From NCBI RefSeq assembly GCF_900177725.1, contig NZ_FXAT01000010.1:169213-233212 (forward strand): 64,000 nucleotides of DNA, written 5' to 3'. The stretch's first letter is position 1; each line of letters opens with the position of its first letter. A program made the translations under genes and the position numbers. This document shows positions 53,459 through 63,419 of the stretch, in pieces. The notes below the pieces were generated by a model that saw only the letters and a program-made list of their open reading frames with translations, made no database searches and was not told the DNA's origin. This stretch comes from Paraburkholderia susongensis. Lineage in GTDB: Bacteria; Pseudomonadota; Gammaproteobacteria; Burkholderiales; Burkholderiaceae.

Positions 53459-53770
53459 TCAGACGCTGCCCTGCGTTTCGACCACGAGAATGCGCGCCAC
53501 GCCGAGCGGATGCGCGACGTGCTCGGTTCCCGCCGACGCGTAGAACACGTCGCCCGTCTCGAGCACGGCCGAGCGTTCGACGCCCTCTTCGCGGTAGCGC
53601 ATCTCCACGCGGCCGTCGAGCACGGCGAACACTTCCTCGCCGTCGTTGACGTGCCACTTGTACGGCTGGTCGGTCCAGTGCAGACGCGTGGTGATGCCGT
53701 TCATGTTGGCGATGTCGAGCGCGCCCCACGGACGCGTCGCGGTAAAGTTCCTGCTGCGGATGATCTTCAT
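53459..53770 (-). CDS. Cupin domain protein
   Basis: A 103-residue single cupin. It has the metal-binding motif 1 near QPYKWHVNDGEEVFAVLDGR (HxN-D-E pattern), ESGDVFYASAGTEHVAHPLG as motif 2. These match the small cupin_2 family of unknown substrates. The start ATG at 53770 opens MKIIRSRNFTATRPWGALDI. A stand-alone gene between the LytM lipoprotein and the 54003 gene; no operon partner is evident. Confidence 0.85.
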   Translation of the reverse strand: MKIIRSRNFTATRPWGALDIANMNGITTRLHWTDQPYKWHVNDGEEVFAVLDGRVEMRYREEGVERSAVLETGDVFYASAGTEHVAHPLGVARILVVETQGSV

Positions 53771-54002
53771 GGTCGGTAAGCAGTTGGGATGCGCAAAAAA
53801 TCGCGGCTATTCACGCCGGTTCTCTGGCGGCGGCACTCGCACGGCTGGCCCTATTATAGGTCTGGCGGCTCGCGTGCCTGCTTCGGCGAGGCGCGGCGAG
53901 CAATTCGTACGATTATTGAAACCATCCCGACGTCGCCTATACTCAGTCAAGCCGCGCGCAGCACCCTATATGACAGTGTCAGGTTTCCGGGAGGAGTCCA
54001 GG

Positions 54003-54323
54003 ATGAACAAAGCCACCTTTCTGGCCGTGCAACTCAAGGTCGACGATGTAGCGGCATCGCCCGGCCTCGTCGAGTTGCTGAACACGCATCTCGTCTTCTC
54101 CGCCGACGTCGCGGAAGCCGCCGACGCGCTCGTGCAACTGGCGAGCATCGCGAAGCTGTCGAGCGGCATCGAGGCGAGCGTCGAGATTCCCGCGCTCGCG
54201 CTCGAGCGGCTGCGCGAAGCGCTCGACAATCTGAGCGGCTACGACGAATCCTGGCTGCTCGCGCTCGAACCGAGCAGCGCGCTCTTCGACGCGATCGGCC
54301 GCCGCCATCGCTCGCTGCATTAG
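54003..54323 (+). CDS. Hypothetical 106-aa protein
   Basis: A short protein with a strong ribosome site (GGAGGAG) before the ATG, so very likely translated. It begins MNKATFLAVQLKVDDVAASP and consists mainly of helical, acidic sequence (VEAADALVQLASIAKLS-like stretches, and SGYDESWLLALEPSSALFDA near the end). No signal peptide or membrane segment. I recognise no family. It lies in a 230-bp spacer flanked by the cupin gene on the other strand and a strong terminator. Confidence 0.7.
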   Translation: MNKATFLAVQLKVDDVAASPGLVELLNTHLVFSADVAEAADALVQLASIAKLSSGIEASVEIPALALERLREALDNLSGYDESWLLALEPSSALFDAIGRRHRSLH

Positions 54324-54431
54324 GGGTGCGGTCCCGGCAACGCGGGTTGCCCGCTCGGCGCAGCAGGCGCCGTGAAACGGCAAAGCGCCATACGTGACAA
54401 ACACCATAGACAACAAAACGCCGTAAACGAC

Positions 54432-54466
54432 AAAACGCCATCCGATGAAACCGGATGGCGTTTTTT
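54432..54466. terminator. Bidirectional rho-independent terminator
   Basis: ACGCCATCCG pairs perfectly with CGGATGGCGT around ATGAAAC and is followed by a T run (54461-54466), with an A run on the left. It ends the 54003 gene and, reading the other way, the DUF4148 gene. Upstream (about 54372-54441) near-repeats of a CAAAACGCC(G/A)T unit occur several times. Confidence 0.9.
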
Positions 54467-54533
54467 CTTGCGCCCCGCCTCGCGATGTTCAGCCAGGCGG
54501 TGTCTTCGTCAACAGCGCAAACTTGAGCGGCAA

Positions 54534-54869
54534 TTAGTTGCCGAAATAAACCGACTTGCTGTCGGCCTTGCTCGGGCTCACCGCGTAGCCAGCTTGCGAG
54601 GTGCCGGCAGCCGGTGCACCGTAGCCGCTCGTGTTCGCGGTGTTAGCTGCGATCGTCGTGCCGTTTTGCGCATCAACGCGGGCTTGTGCAGCCTGGATGT
54701 TCGCCGGGTAGTTCATGTAATCGCCAACCGGGTTGTAACCGGCCTTTTCGAGTTGAACCAGTTCAGCGCGAACCTGAGCGCGGGTAACCGGTTGGCTCGA
54801 TTGAGCGAACGAAGCAACAGGAGCAACCAGGGCGGCGGCGATAGCAACTGCGGAAATCAGGGTCTTCAT
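54534..54869 (-). CDS. DUF4148 domain protein
   Basis: A 111-residue exported protein. The signal peptide (MKTLISAVAIAAALVAPVAS, cut after FAQ) precedes SQPVTRAQVRAELVQLEKAG and YNPVGDYMNYPANIQAAQAR, which is the DUF4148 signature, and a Gly/Ser/Ala-rich tail. The family is abundant in Burkholderia and Paraburkholderia, usually in multiple small copies, with no known function, and is a good taxonomic marker. Upstream, TAGG and CCTA at 54954-54968 form a possible operator. Confidence 0.92.
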   Translation of the reverse strand: MKTLISAVAIAAALVAPVASFAQSSQPVTRAQVRAELVQLEKAGYNPVGDYMNYPANIQAAQARVDAQNGTTIAANTANTSGYGAPAAGTSQAGYAVSPSKADSKSVYFGN

Positions 54870-55087
54870 GATTAAACCTCCAGAACTTGTTTTGTGATGC
54901 GCTTTTGGGTTTCTCCCTCAGCGCTTGAGAGCAAGTTTAGGAGCGTCACATACTAGGGTAAATACCTAAAATGACGAAAGTCTCTTTTCATTTTCGCAAT
55001 AATCATGACGACCGGCTCACCACGAGCCTAATGCACTCATAGATTTTGGCAATAATCTCTGGGTCTTCGCCGTATTCAAACAGATAA

Positions 55088-55127
55088 ACGGCCCGGCTCG
55101 CCTTGACAGAGGCGCATGCCGGGCCGT
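55088..55127 (-). terminator. Terminator after the 6-phosphogluconate dehydrogenase gene
   Basis: ACGGCCCGGC (55088-55097) and GCCGGGCCGT (55118-55127) form a 10-bp stem. On the minus strand it follows the gnd stop at 55139 by 12 bp. The T run after it is weak (TTTAT), so termination may be partial. Confidence 0.7.
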
Positions 55128-55138
55128 CTTTCAAACGC

Positions 55139-56548
<1,410 letters not shown>

Positions 56549-56769
56549 GTGAATTCTCCAGAGTCCAAAAGATGTCGTGACGCCGTGCCGCAAAAAACGC
56601 GGGCGGGACGCCGAGGGTGAAAGGATAAAAGAAATGCGCGCTTGCCGCTTGGTGGCGGGCACCGGACGGCGGCCGTTTGCACTCCACGGTATGCATTGTG
56701 CGCGCGCCGGTTCGTGAGGCGGTGCCGGGTTTCGCAATTAATTGGCCTTAATTGGCCAACACCGGCCGG

Positions 56770-57402
56770 TCAACTCACCGCGCCCACACGCCGGCTGCCC
56801 GCCCGCTTTCTGAAGACGAGGCTGAAGTTGTTCGCCGGCATTTCGATCGCCTCGTCGCACTCGAGGCCCGCCGCGGCGCCCAGTGCGATGACAGCTTCCA
56901 TGTCACGCACGCCCCATTCGGGACTGCGGCTCTTCAGCCACTGATCGAACGCCTCGTTGCTCGGCGCCGTATGCGCGCCGCCGCGCTTGTACGGGCCGTA
57001 CAGATACAGCACGCCGCCATCGACGAGACGGCGGCCCGCGCCGTCGAACAGCGCCTGCGCCGCGCTCCACGGCGAGATGTGAATCATGTTGATGCAGACC
57101 ACTGCATCGAGCGCATCGATGCCCCAGTCCGGCTGATGCACGTCGAGCGCGATCGGCGCGCGCAGGTTCGGCAGCGCGGCATGCGCGCTCCACGCGGCGA
57201 TCGACGCGCGCGCTTCGGCATCCGCGTCACTCGGTTGCCAGGCGAGCCCCGGCAGCGCGCCTGCGAACCAGATCGCGTGCTGGCCGGTGCCGCTCGCGAT
57301 TTCGAGCACGCGGCCGGTGACTGGCAGCGTGTCGCGCAAGACGGCGAGGATCGGTTCGCGATTGCGTTCGGCGGAAGGCGAGTGTTGCCGGGCGTCTGTC
57401 AT
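56770..57402 (-). CDS. DUF938 family SAM-dependent methyltransferase
   Basis: A 210-residue protein. Motif MTDARQHSPSAERNREPILA is the family N-terminus, VTGRVLEIASGTGQHAIWFA is the SAM-binding motif I, and LYLYGPYKRGGAHTAPSNEA is the DUF938-specific sequence. SNEAFDQWLKSRSPEWGVRD follows. Substrate unknown; members may modify small molecules. It follows gnd on the opposite direction of the PPOX gene cluster: DUF938, PPOX and Sir2 genes are consecutive on the minus strand with 51- and 61-bp gaps, probably one transcript. Confidence 0.9.
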   Translation of the reverse strand: MTDARQHSPSAERNREPILAVLRDTLPVTGRVLEIASGTGQHAIWFAGALPGLAWQPSDADAEARASIAAWSAHAALPNLRAPIALDVHQPDWGIDALDAVVCINMIHISPWSAAQALFDGAGRRLVDGGVLYLYGPYKRGGAHTAPSNEAFDQWLKSRSPEWGVRDMEAVIALGAAAGLECDEAIEMPANNFSLVFRKRAGSRRVGAVS

Positions 57403-57453
57403 GGCGGGCTGGAGCGTTTCGGGGCGTGGGGCTTCGGGATAAGGGCTTCGGTA

Positions 57454-58071
57454 TCAGTACAGCGTCGAGCGCACGCGTGCGGGCAGGTCGCGGTCGTAAG
57501 CGGCAGCGTCGAACTGCCCGCCGCCGTTCGTGACGATGATGCGCCGCAGGATCTCGCCCGCGCTCGGCAGTTGCGAGCGTTCGACGTGCTGCGCCGGGTC
57601 CCATAGTTTCGAGCGCGCCATCGCCTTCGAGCAATGGAAGTACACGGCGTCGACGTCGATCAGCAGCACGGTGCGCGGCAGTTTGCCGTCGACGGCGAAA
57701 CTGTCGAGCAGCGCGGGATCGTTCGAGATCCGGCCGCGGCCATTCACCCGCAAACTTTCGCCGACGCCCGGAATGACGAACAGCAGCGCAAGCCGCGGGT
57801 CCGCGATGACGTTACGCAAACTGTCGAGGCGATTGTTGCCGGGGCGATCCGGCAGCGCGAGCGTGCGTTCGTCGACGATACGCACGAAGCCCGGCGCGTC
57901 GCCGCGCGGCGAGCAGTCGAGACCATCGGGGCCGCTCGTCGCCAGCACGGCGAACGGCGCGGCCTCGATGAACGCGCGGTAGTCCTCGTTGACGTACGCG
58001 ATCTCCTTGCGCAACGCGCGCTCCTGCGGTTGATCGTAGAGCGCTTCGAGCTGTTCGATCGTCGTCAGCAT
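57454..58071 (-). CDS. PPOX-class FMN-dependent flavoprotein (MSMEG_1061-like)
   Basis: A 205-residue flavoprotein of the pyridoxamine 5'-phosphate oxidase fold. The start at 58071 has GAGGAAT in front; AVLATSGPDGLDCSPRGDAP and LDSLRNVIADPRLALLFVIP are the FMN-binding regions, and HCSKAMARSKLWDPAQ is the family motif. It belongs to the F420/FMN-binding group of uncertain function rather than PdxH. It lies between the DUF938 methyltransferase and the Sir2 gene on one strand. Confidence 0.9.
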   Translation of the reverse strand: MLTTIEQLEALYDQPQERALRKEIAYVNEDYRAFIEAAPFAVLATSGPDGLDCSPRGDAPGFVRIVDERTLALPDRPGNNRLDSLRNVIADPRLALLFVIPGVGESLRVNGRGRISNDPALLDSFAVDGKLPRTVLLIDVDAVYFHCSKAMARSKLWDPAQHVERSQLPSAGEILRRIIVTNGGGQFDAAAYDRDLPARVRSTLY

Positions 58072-58132
58072 GGGCATTCCTCGAAAGTGCGTGGTGGTTT
58101 GGGAGATGAGGGTTCGGGAGACGCGCTCATCT

Positions 58133-59002
58133 TCAATCGCCCGCGAGAGCCCCGGCAAGCGCGCTCAGCGTGTCGCCGCACGGCGCGGCGACTTTCAGCG
58201 ACAGCAGCGGATCGGCGCGCGTGCGGCCCAGATTGATCGCCGCGATCGGCTTGCCCTGCCGCTGCGCCCACACGCAGAACCGGTAGCCGGAATAAACCAT
58301 CAGCGACGAGCCGGCCACGAGCACCGCGTCGGCCGCGTCGAGCGCATGCGAGGCCGCTTCGACGCGCGCCTTCGGCACGTTCTCGCCGAAAAACACGACC
58401 GACGGCTTCAGCAGCCCGCCGCAGTTCGAACACGCCGGCACGCGAAAGCCGCCGAGGTCGTGCCACTCGAGATGCGCGTCGCCGTCGGCGGCGGCTTCGG
58501 CCGTGACGTCGAGCAGCGCGGGGTTGTCCGCTTCGAGCGTCTGCTGGATCGAGGCGCGCGCGTGCTGCGTGCCGCAATCGAGACAGATCACGCCGTCGAT
58601 GCCGCCGTGCAGTTCGATCACCTCGCGGCTGCCGGCGCGCTGATGCAAACCGTCGACGTTCTGCGTGACGAGCGTCGGCACGTGCCCCGCCGCTTCGAGC
58701 CGCGCGAGCGCGACATGCGCGGCATTCGGCTGCGCCCGCGCGACGAGCGGCCAGCCGACCATGCTGCGCGCCCAGTAACGCTGACGCATCGCGAGCGTGC
58801 CGAGAAATTCCTGCAGCGTGATCGGTGGCGAGCGTTTCCACGCGCCGTTATCGTCGCGATAGCCGGGAATGCCGGAGTCGATGCTGATGCCCGCGCCGGT
58901 CAGCACGAAGAGGCGCGGATGACGCTGCACGAAACGATGGAGGTCGTCGAACGTGTGCGAGTCGTTCAGGTGTTCGGGCGGCGTGAGCTGAAGATGGGTC
59001 AT
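58133..59002 (-). CDS. NAD-dependent protein deacylase (Sir2)
   Basis: A 289-residue sirtuin. GAGISIDSGIPGYRD is the NAD-binding motif, TLVTQNVDGLHQRAG with the catalytic His region ELHGG follows, and zinc cysteines lie in VICLDCG and ACSNCGG. The start at 59002 opens MTHLQLTPPEHLND; a longer frame to 59113 is an extension without family support. Sirtuins deacylate lysines on metabolic enzymes such as acetyl-CoA synthetase. First gene of the likely Sir2-PPOX-DUF938 transcript. Confidence 0.94.
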   Translation of the reverse strand: MTHLQLTPPEHLNDSHTFDDLHRFVQRHPRLFVLTGAGISIDSGIPGYRDDNGAWKRSPPITLQEFLGTLAMRQRYWARSMVGWPLVARAQPNAAHVALARLEAAGHVPTLVTQNVDGLHQRAGSREVIELHGGIDGVICLDCGTQHARASIQQTLEADNPALLDVTAEAAADGDAHLEWHDLGGFRVPACSNCGGLLKPSVVFFGENVPKARVEAASHALDAADAVLVAGSSLMVYSGYRFCVWAQRQGKPIAAINLGRTRADPLLSLKVAAPCGDTLSALAGALAGD

Positions 59003-59040
59003 GACGGGGGCGGTGGAAAATCGTGCGTCGCTCAACGGTG

Positions 59041-59262
59041 TCAACGGCGCGTGCGCGATTTCCGCTGCAACGCGGGCCGAGGCTCTTCGCGCTGCGCATG
59101 CCGCGCCTTCCATTCGGCGAGCGCGGCTTCGTAGCGTTCGAGCGCTTCGTCGTAGAGATCGAAAATACAGGGGTTGCAGCCGCTATGACAACAGTCGTCG
59201 AGATCGGGCTGCACGGGCGGCTGCGGCGGCGGGTCGGCGTCGCTGGGTGTGGCTCGGGGCAC
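59041..59262 (-). CDS. Oxidoreductase-like N-terminal domain protein, 73 aa
   Basis: A small protein with a cysteine cluster in DLDDCCHSGCNPCIFDLYDE, then ALERYEAALAEWKARHAQRE. This is the Oxidored-like domain (CC-x-S-GC-x-PC-x-FD-x-Y), a short family of unknown function that may bind metal. It is 38 bp upstream of the Sir2 gene on the same strand and could be the first gene of that transcript. The Pro-rich start and basic end are variable in the family. Confidence 0.85.
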   Translation of the reverse strand: MPRATPSDADPPPQPPVQPDLDDCCHSGCNPCIFDLYDEALERYEAALAEWKARHAQREEPRPALQRKSRTRR

Positions 59263-59376
59263 GGCGCATTGCGTTCCGTAGAGACGGGAAGCGCTCAGTA
59301 TAAGTTGAACGCGTGCGCCATGCTCCCGTCCACGGTTGCGCTTCTCTTCGTTGCGCCCGGTTTGGCTTTGCGCCGC

Positions 59377-60141
59377 TCAACCGCGCCCGACGAACGGCAT
59401 CTTGGTCGCCATGATGGTCATGAACTGCACGTTCGCCGAGAGCGGCAAATTCGCCATGTGCAGCACTGCGTCGGCGACGTGCTGCACGTCCATCAACGGC
59501 TCGATCGCGATTTCGCCGTTCGCTTGCGGCACGCCGCGCGCCATCCGCTCGGCCATCTCGGTCGCCGCATTGCCGATGTCGATCTGCCCGCACACGATGT
59601 CGTATTTGCGGCCATCGAGCGACACGGATTTCGTGAGTCCGGTAATCGCATGCTTGGTCGCCGTATAGCCGATGCTGTTCGGCCGCGGCGCGTGCGCCGA
59701 GATCGAGCCGTTGTTGATGATGCGGCCGCCGCGCGGACTCTGCGTTTTCATCAGACCGAACGCCGCGCGCGTGCAGAGGAACACACCGGTGAGATTGGTG
59801 TCGACGATCGAGCGCCATTCACTGATCTCGAGTTCGTCGATATCGACCGGCGAACCGCTGCGTCCCGCGTTGTTGAACAGCACGTCGAGCCGGCCAAAGC
59901 GCGCGCGGATCGTCTCGAATAGCGCGGCGACGCTGTCCGCGTCCGTCACGTCGCACGGCACCGCGAGCGCCTCGCCGCGCAGCGGCTGCGCTTCCTGTAC
60001 CACGGCGTCGAGCGCCGCCTGACGGCGCCCGGCCAGCACGACGTTGTAGCCGTGCTCGAGCAGTTTGAGCGCACAGGCGCGGCCGATTCCGCTACCCGCG
60101 CCCGTCACCAGCGCCACTTTTCCGTTTTCCCTTTCCGACAT
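59377..60141 (-). CDS. Short-chain dehydrogenase/reductase
   Basis: A 254-residue NAD(P)-dependent SDR. Cofactor motif TGAGSGIG at 13-20, VLFNNAGR at 87-94, catalytic Ser near 146-148 (INNGSISAHA), Tyr159 and Lys163 (GYTATKHAIT). All catalytic residues are intact. NADP preference is likely from AGRR at 37-40. Substrate cannot be told; members act on sugars, alcohols or ketones. Stands alone, divergent from the polysaccharide deacetylase across 260 bp. Confidence 0.93.
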   Translation of the reverse strand: MSERENGKVALVTGAGSGIGRACALKLLEHGYNVVLAGRRQAALDAVVQEAQPLRGEALAVPCDVTDADSVAALFETIRARFGRLDVLFNNAGRSGSPVDIDELEISEWRSIVDTNLTGVFLCTRAAFGLMKTQSPRGGRIINNGSISAHAPRPNSIGYTATKHAITGLTKSVSLDGRKYDIVCGQIDIGNAATEMAERMARGVPQANGEIAIEPLMDVQHVADAVLHMANLPLSANVQFMTIMATKMPFVGRG

Positions 60142-60403
60142 CGCGCATCTCCTGTTGTGTTGGGCGGCGTCACACGGTTCCGGTTCCGCGAAAATCGCTC
60201 ACGATCGGATCGCCGCACGCGCCGCTTTTCGCCTGGCACCATACAACAACGGATGAACGATCGCAAACGGCGGGGCGTTGATCCAACGTCGTTGCCGCTT
60301 CGCACGCTTCGAGGCACCCAACAATGGTATCTTTCGCCGTTGCGCAACGCGCACGATTCACAGCCTTCCCGGGACGGCGGAAGGCGTACAGGAAGCACGT
60401 TTG

Positions 60404-61267
60404 ATGAATGAATGCCCCAGCCCCAATCCGCCGCATGGCGCCCAGCCCGCGGCGCCGCGCCGCTGGCCGCGCACCCGCAATTCCGCCATGCTCAACGGCA
60501 CGATCGCATGGCATGTGGTGGTGCTGGCCGGCTGGCTGCTCGCGCCCGCCGCGTGGCCGTGGTGGCTCGCCGCGATCTTCGTGAATCACGCGATCTTCAC
60601 GATCACCGGGCTTCTGCCGCGCACGGCGCTGCTCGGTCCGAACTGGACGCGCCTGCCTGCGAGCCCGCAAAACGCGAACGCCATCGCGCTGACCATCGAC
60701 GACGGTCCCGATCCCGTCGTGACGCCCCAGGTGCTCGACCTGCTCGACGCGTTCGAGATCCGCGCCACGTTCTTCTGCATCGGCGAGAAAGTGCAGCGCT
60801 ATCCGCAGATCGCGCGCGAAATCGTCGCGCGCGGTCATGCGCTCGAAAATCATTCGCAGGTTCATGTGCACACGTTTTCGGTGACGTTTCCGGGCGCGCT
60901 CACGCGCGAGATCGCCGCCGCGCAACGCACGCTCGAAACCGTGAGCGGCGAGCGGCCGATGTTCTTTCGCGCCCCCGCGGGCTTGCGCAACATCTTTCTC
61001 GAGCCCGTGCTGCGCAAGCTCGACCTGCGCCTCGCCGCATGGACGCGGCGCGGCTACGACACTCGCGAGTCCAAACCGCACGTGGTCGCACGGCGGCTGC
61101 TCGACGGTCTCGCCGCACGCGACATTCTGCTGCTGCACGACGGCAATGCCGCCCTCACGATCGAAGGCAAGCCGCTGATTCTCGCGGTGCTGCCGAGCAT
61201 CATCGAAGCGGCGCGCGCGAAGCGTCTGCGTTTCGTCACGTTGCGCGAAGCGCGTGTCGATGCGTGA
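60404..61267 (+). CDS. Polysaccharide deacetylase family protein
   Basis: A 287-residue protein. After a Pro/Ala-rich start and a hydrophobic double segment (VVVLAGWLLAPAAWPWWLAA), likely membrane anchor, comes the NodB domain: NAIALTIDDGPDPVVTPQVL with the catalytic Asp and metal Asp, HALENHSQVHVHTF with the His pair, and FRAPAGLRN with Arg/Pro motif. ILLLHDGNA supplies motif 5. Start 60404 has GGAAG upstream. Likely deacetylates an N-acetylated glycan at the membrane. Converges on the DUF2252 gene with 8 bp between. Confidence 0.9.
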   Translation: MNECPSPNPPHGAQPAAPRRWPRTRNSAMLNGTIAWHVVVLAGWLLAPAAWPWWLAAIFVNHAIFTITGLLPRTALLGPNWTRLPASPQNANAIALTIDDGPDPVVTPQVLDLLDAFEIRATFFCIGEKVQRYPQIAREIVARGHALENHSQVHVHTFSVTFPGALTREIAAAQRTLETVSGERPMFFRAPAGLRNIFLEPVLRKLDLRLAAWTRRGYDTRESKPHVVARRLLDGLAARDILLLHDGNAALTIEGKPLILAVLPSIIEAARAKRLRFVTLREARVDA

Positions 61268-61275
61268 AGCGCACG

Positions 61276-62688
61276 CTACACGCGAAAATCCGCCGCCATG
61301 TCTTCATCCGTGCGCGCTTCCAGTTCTCCGCTGCGGCACGCTTTCAGAAACACCTCGTAGTCGCGCTCCACCTGGTCGGCATAGGCCGCCGCATAACCCG
61401 TCAATGCTTCGGCGAACTGATCGCCGCGGCCGATATACGAGCTGATCTCGATTGCCTGACCGCTCGCCTTCGCATGCGCGCGCGCCATGATCCAGCCGCA
61501 CAGCCGCGCGTAGCCATCGAGCAGATCGCTGTCGAACAATTCGATATTCGCGGACAGCTTCATGTCGCGCAACTGGCGGAAATAGAAATGCCGCCCGAGC
61601 GGCCCCGTCGCCCAGCCGAGAAAGATATCGCTCGCGGCCTGCAGCATGCGCTGCCCGTGTACGACGCGCTCACCTTCATGCTTGACGGCCGGCGATTTGT
61701 AGAACTGCGCGATGACCGACGGCCGCGCTTCCTTCAGTTGCAGGAACAACGGCTTGCCCCTGTGATCGACGAGCAGCATCACGAGGCAACGCGTGCCGAC
61801 GCTGCCGACGCCCACCACCTTGAACACGATGTCCTGCATCGTGAAGTGATCGAGCAGTTCGCGCCGGTCGTGCGACATCGTCTTGCGGTACTCGGCCCAC
61901 ACCTGCTCGACCATTTTGTCGACGTTGCCCTTGCGGTACGTTTCGGTTTCCTGTTCCGTGAACAGCGTATTCGTGCCGAGCACGTGAAAAAGCGCGGGCG
62001 GGGCGTCGTGGATCTTCCAGCGGCCACCATCGGGCGAGGCCATTTTTTCGAGCAGGTTTTCGTGCGTGCGGCTCGCGGCCTTTTCCATGCCGCGCCGCAC
62101 CGAGCGCCTACGCTCGGGAGTCAGCGCGGTTTCCGCCATGAGGTCGAACGTGACGCGGTCGTACCAGAGTTCGAGCGCGCCGCACTGCGCATACTGAGCC
62201 ATGCGATCGCGATACGAACGGACCGCGGTCATCACGAGGCTTTCGGCGGCGCCGCGACTCAGGCGCATATGGCGCGCGGCCACCACGAAGCTCGCGCTCA
62301 GGCGTTTCAGGTCCCATTCGAACGGGCCGACCGATACCTCGTCGAAGTCGTTCAGGTCGAAGACCAGTTGCCGCTCGGGCGTCGCGAAGCCGCCGAAGTT
62401 CATCAGATGGCCGTCGCCACAGATCGGCATGCGCAGACTCGTGTCGGGCACCTTGCTGAGATCGTGCGCCTGGAGAATCGCCGTGCCGCGAAAAAACGTG
62501 AATGGCGACACAGCCATGCGCCCGTAGCGCAGCGGTACGAGATTCTCGACCCGACCCGCGCTGCTCTGCTTCAGAAGCTCGATCGGATTGCGCTGCAATT
62601 CGCCGACTGCGCGATGGCTCGAGCGTTTCGAATGCTCGCGGGCGGCGCGCCCCCGGGCTTCCCGTTCGGCAATGGTGCTGGCTTTCAT
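61276..62688 (-). CDS. DUF2252 domain protein
   Basis: A 470-residue protein. It matches the DUF2252 family through MAVSPFTFFRGTAILQAHDL, MPICGDGHLMNFGGFATPER, FDLNDFDEVSVGPFEWDLKR (aspartates resembling the protein-kinase-like fold), and VGVGSVGTRCLVMLLV. These are clustered conserved residues of a kinase/aminoglycoside phosphotransferase-like fold, but no activity is established. Begins MKASTIAEREARGRAAREHS, a basic helical extension. Start has AGAAAG upstream. Single-gene unit. Confidence 0.9.
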   Translation of the reverse strand: MKASTIAEREARGRAAREHSKRSSHRAVGELQRNPIELLKQSSAGRVENLVPLRYGRMAVSPFTFFRGTAILQAHDLSKVPDTSLRMPICGDGHLMNFGGFATPERQLVFDLNDFDEVSVGPFEWDLKRLSASFVVAARHMRLSRGAAESLVMTAVRSYRDRMAQYAQCGALELWYDRVTFDLMAETALTPERRRSVRRGMEKAASRTHENLLEKMASPDGGRWKIHDAPPALFHVLGTNTLFTEQETETYRKGNVDKMVEQVWAEYRKTMSHDRRELLDHFTMQDIVFKVVGVGSVGTRCLVMLLVDHRGKPLFLQLKEARPSVIAQFYKSPAVKHEGERVVHGQRMLQAASDIFLGWATGPLGRHFYFRQLRDMKLSANIELFDSDLLDGYARLCGWIMARAHAKASGQAIEISSYIGRGDQFAEALTGYAAAYADQVERDYEVFLKACRSGELEARTDEDMAADFRV

Positions 62689-63419
62689 GCTCTTTCTCCG
62701 TTTTGCGAGTCTTGACCGGCGACGACAGAGACTGCTTCAACTGGCACGACAAAGCGAACCAACCGGGGCGCGAGCCTGGACGGCAGGCGCTCGCCGCACA
62801 TCACCTTGCGATCATAGCGGGTCGGAACAGATCATCGGCAAAAATGTTTGCCCGGCCGTTTGCGTATCCGTGCAGAACTTTTACGGCGCACAAAAAAGTG
62901 CTGGAAAAAGGGGCTGCGCTGCATGGACGTGCGTTGCTCAGGAGGAAGCGGGGAGAGTACGTTTTTCGCAATCTGCTGGGGCGTGGTGGCCGGCTCTATC
63001 GCAGCAAATCTTGTCGGCGCCGGGAACGTCTGCTGGCACTCGCGCAACCGTTCGAACTACTGTGTATTTCAGCGCGTTCGTCGTCAGCAATCCGGTTTCC
63101 ACGCTGAAGAAAACGGTCAGGGCGCTGTCCTCGTGCTTCGAGGGCGACGGCTATACAAAAGAGAACTATCTCGAGTTGATCGCCCTGCTTGATGAGTTGC
63201 AGCGGAGGTAAGCAAGGACGGGATGACGGCGCTCGAAAGTGCAACGCCGCTGCGCCGCAAGACTGCGTGATCTTGATGGACGTCGTTCACACGATGTGCT
63301 CCAGAGGCATTCATGCAAATCGCATGAATATCTTTCTTGAGCTAAAAATTAGTCCAATTCCGATAGACGCCGGGACATGCGCTTTCGATACTGTCGATTG
63401 CACATCACTCCATGCACGC
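62689..63419. other. 731-bp spacer with gene remnants before vgrG
   Basis: Coding-like stretches appear in more than one plus frame but none is intact. Around 63062-63211 a frame reads VYFSAFVVSNPVSTLKKTVR, then ALSSCFEGDGYTKENYLELI and ALLDELQRR, which looks like the C-terminal end of a real protein; upstream of it another frame (62935-63060) has STFFAICWGVVAGSIAANLV. No start with a ribosome site joins them. It is probably a decayed gene associated with the type VI locus. Confidence 0.4.

Noticed and set aside
60412..62715. 767-codon plus-strand open frame over the deacetylase and DUF2252 genes
   Set aside because: It covers one gene in a wrong frame and another on the opposite strand, both with strong motifs; no domain in its product.
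62832..63047. 71-codon minus-strand frame before vgrG
   Set aside because: No start signal and no family; antisense to the plus-strand remnants.
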